Positions 63,498 to 64,000 of a stretch of 64,000 nucleotides of DNA are shown here, one piece after another. The notes under the pieces are model-generated. The model saw only the letters and a list, made by a program, of their open reading frames with translations. It had not been told where the DNA came from and ran no database searches. The DNA is from DAOPZC01 sp035353175. GTDB lineage: Bacteria > Verrucomicrobiota > Kiritimatiellia > RFP12 > UBA1067. How positions within the stretch are numbered: position 1 is the first letter of the stretch; every line of letters starts with the position of its first letter. The stretch covers positions 1 to 64,000 of the forward strand of contig DAOPZC010000012.1 of the NCBI GenBank assembly GCA_035353175.1. Reading direction: 5' to 3'. Made by a program: the position numbers and the translations under genes.

Positions 63498-64000
63498 ATG
63501 AGGCGACTCGGTGTGGTGGCGAGCTTTTGCGGGATCTGTGCCTTTGCGTCGGCGGCGGTGACGGAGCCGAAGCGGACACTGCCTCTTGTGCAGGACGTGG
63601 ATGTGGTGGTGGTCGGCGGTTCATGTGGTGCAGTGGCTGCGGCAGAATCCGCTGCCACTGCCGGAGCGAAGGTCTTTCTCGTGACTTCCTATGCGAGTCT
63701 CGGCGAGGATCTGTCCGGTACGTTGCGGGTGTGGGCGACCGGGACTGAAATTCAATCGTCAGCGTTGATGGGCGAAATGTTCAGCGGTTCCCCAGCCGTC
63801 GCGGGCGTGATCTACACGACGCCGCTGCAAGTCAAGAAGGCGCTGGACCGGGCGCTGCTCAAGGCGGGCGTCATCTTTCTGACCGGATCTTATGCGACGG
63901 ATGTTTTGACCGACGACCACGGTCTTGTGTCGGGTGTGGTTATGGCGAACCGCAGCGGCCGGCAGGCGGTCCGGGCCAAGGTCGTGATCGACGCGGGCAG
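63498..64000 (+). CDS. FAD-dependent oxidoreductase, exported, cut by the window edge
   Basis: The first 167 residues are present; no stop occurs before base 64000. After a signal peptide (MRRLGVVASFCGICAFASAA) comes DVVVVGGSCGAVAAAESAA, a GxGxxG/GxSxGA-type FAD-binding Rossmann motif, followed by AGAKVFLVTSYASLGEDLSG. This resembles secreted FAD-dependent oxidoreductases with a Rossmann start, common in Planctomycetota and Verrucomicrobiota and usually of unknown substrate. GGAAGGGGGCGAGG precedes ATG 63498. It follows the glycerate kinase gene by 60 bases and probably belongs to the same operon; if so, it may oxidise the released sugar or a derivative. Confidence 0.8.
   Translation, partial: MRRLGVVASFCGICAFASAAVTEPKRTLPLVQDVDVVVVGGSCGAVAAAESAATAGAKVFLVTSYASLGEDLSGTLRVWATGTEIQSSALMGEMFSGSPAVAGVIYTTPLQVKKALDRALLKAGVIFLTGSYATDVLTDDHGLVSGVVMANRSGRQAVRAKVVIDAG

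Overview
The window is GC-rich DNA from a Gram-negative, carbohydrate-degrading bacterium. The Gram-negative cell plan is inferred from a porin-like beta-barrel protein with a C-terminal Phe and an LpxL/HtrB-type lipid A acyltransferase. Secreted glycoside hydrolases, three sulfatases with Cys-type active sites, two very long proteins of autotransporter-associated beta-strand repeats, and formyltetrahydrofolate synthetase together suggest the Planctomycetota-Verrucomicrobiota group, most likely Kiritimatiellota. That placement is an inference from gene content; there is no rRNA gene here. I found no tRNA, rRNA, CRISPR array or insertion sequence.

Layout. 1-2.9 kb: a GH78 alpha-L-rhamnosidase overlapping a DUF2752 membrane protein, closed by a terminator. 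2.9-6.6 kb (minus strand): an EF-G-like translational GTPase and a porin. 6.8-11.5 kb (plus): fabH-fabF-fabZ followed closely by a GH110-type alpha-galactosidase. 11.5-18.2 kb (minus): a compact four-gene run of GH42-like enzyme, serine hydrolase, cation diffusion facilitator and sulfatase. 18.4-23.4 kb (plus): a 1298-residue LamG/TIM-barrel protein and a lipid A acyltransferase. 23.5-27.5 kb: a secreted GHL10-like protein (minus), a 59-residue FmdB zinc ribbon followed by a strongly foldable stretch and a terminator, a KtrB/TrkH potassium channel subunit (minus) and a 63-residue zinc ribbon. 27.8-35.8 kb: one 2648-residue repeat protein with its own promoter and terminator. 36-38.2 kb: a Tat-exported aldo/keto reductase and a Gfo/Idh/MocA oxidoreductase. 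38.2-43.4 kb (minus): an operon of PLP decarboxylase, lipoprotein, formate-THF ligase and 5-formyl-THF cyclo-ligase behind a long structured leader. 43.8-46 kb: an orphan NarL-type regulator, a two-gene Cys-rich operon (minus) and a DUF2585 membrane protein.

46-64 kb is the most coherent system. A GntR/LacI hybrid regulator diverges from a plus-strand run that reaches the window edge: LamG-bearing repeat protein, MFS sugar porter, an unnamed conserved protein, two noncanonical GH32-like proteins, two translationally coupled sulfatases, a canonical GH32 fructanase, a PfkB fructokinase, a glycerate 2-kinase and the start of an FAD oxidoreductase. The simplest reading is extracellular hydrolysis of a fructose-containing, possibly sulfated, glycan, uptake by the MFS porter and phosphorylation by the kinase. 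The regulator probably acts at a dyad in the divergent intergenic region.

Several real genes are too short, or too close to the edge, to be found by simple length filters: fmdB (25291-25470), the 57-residue Cys protein (44993-45166) and the partial FAD oxidoreductase (63498-64000). Starts were chosen by ribosome binding site and signal peptide, so many are downstream of the longest possible start.
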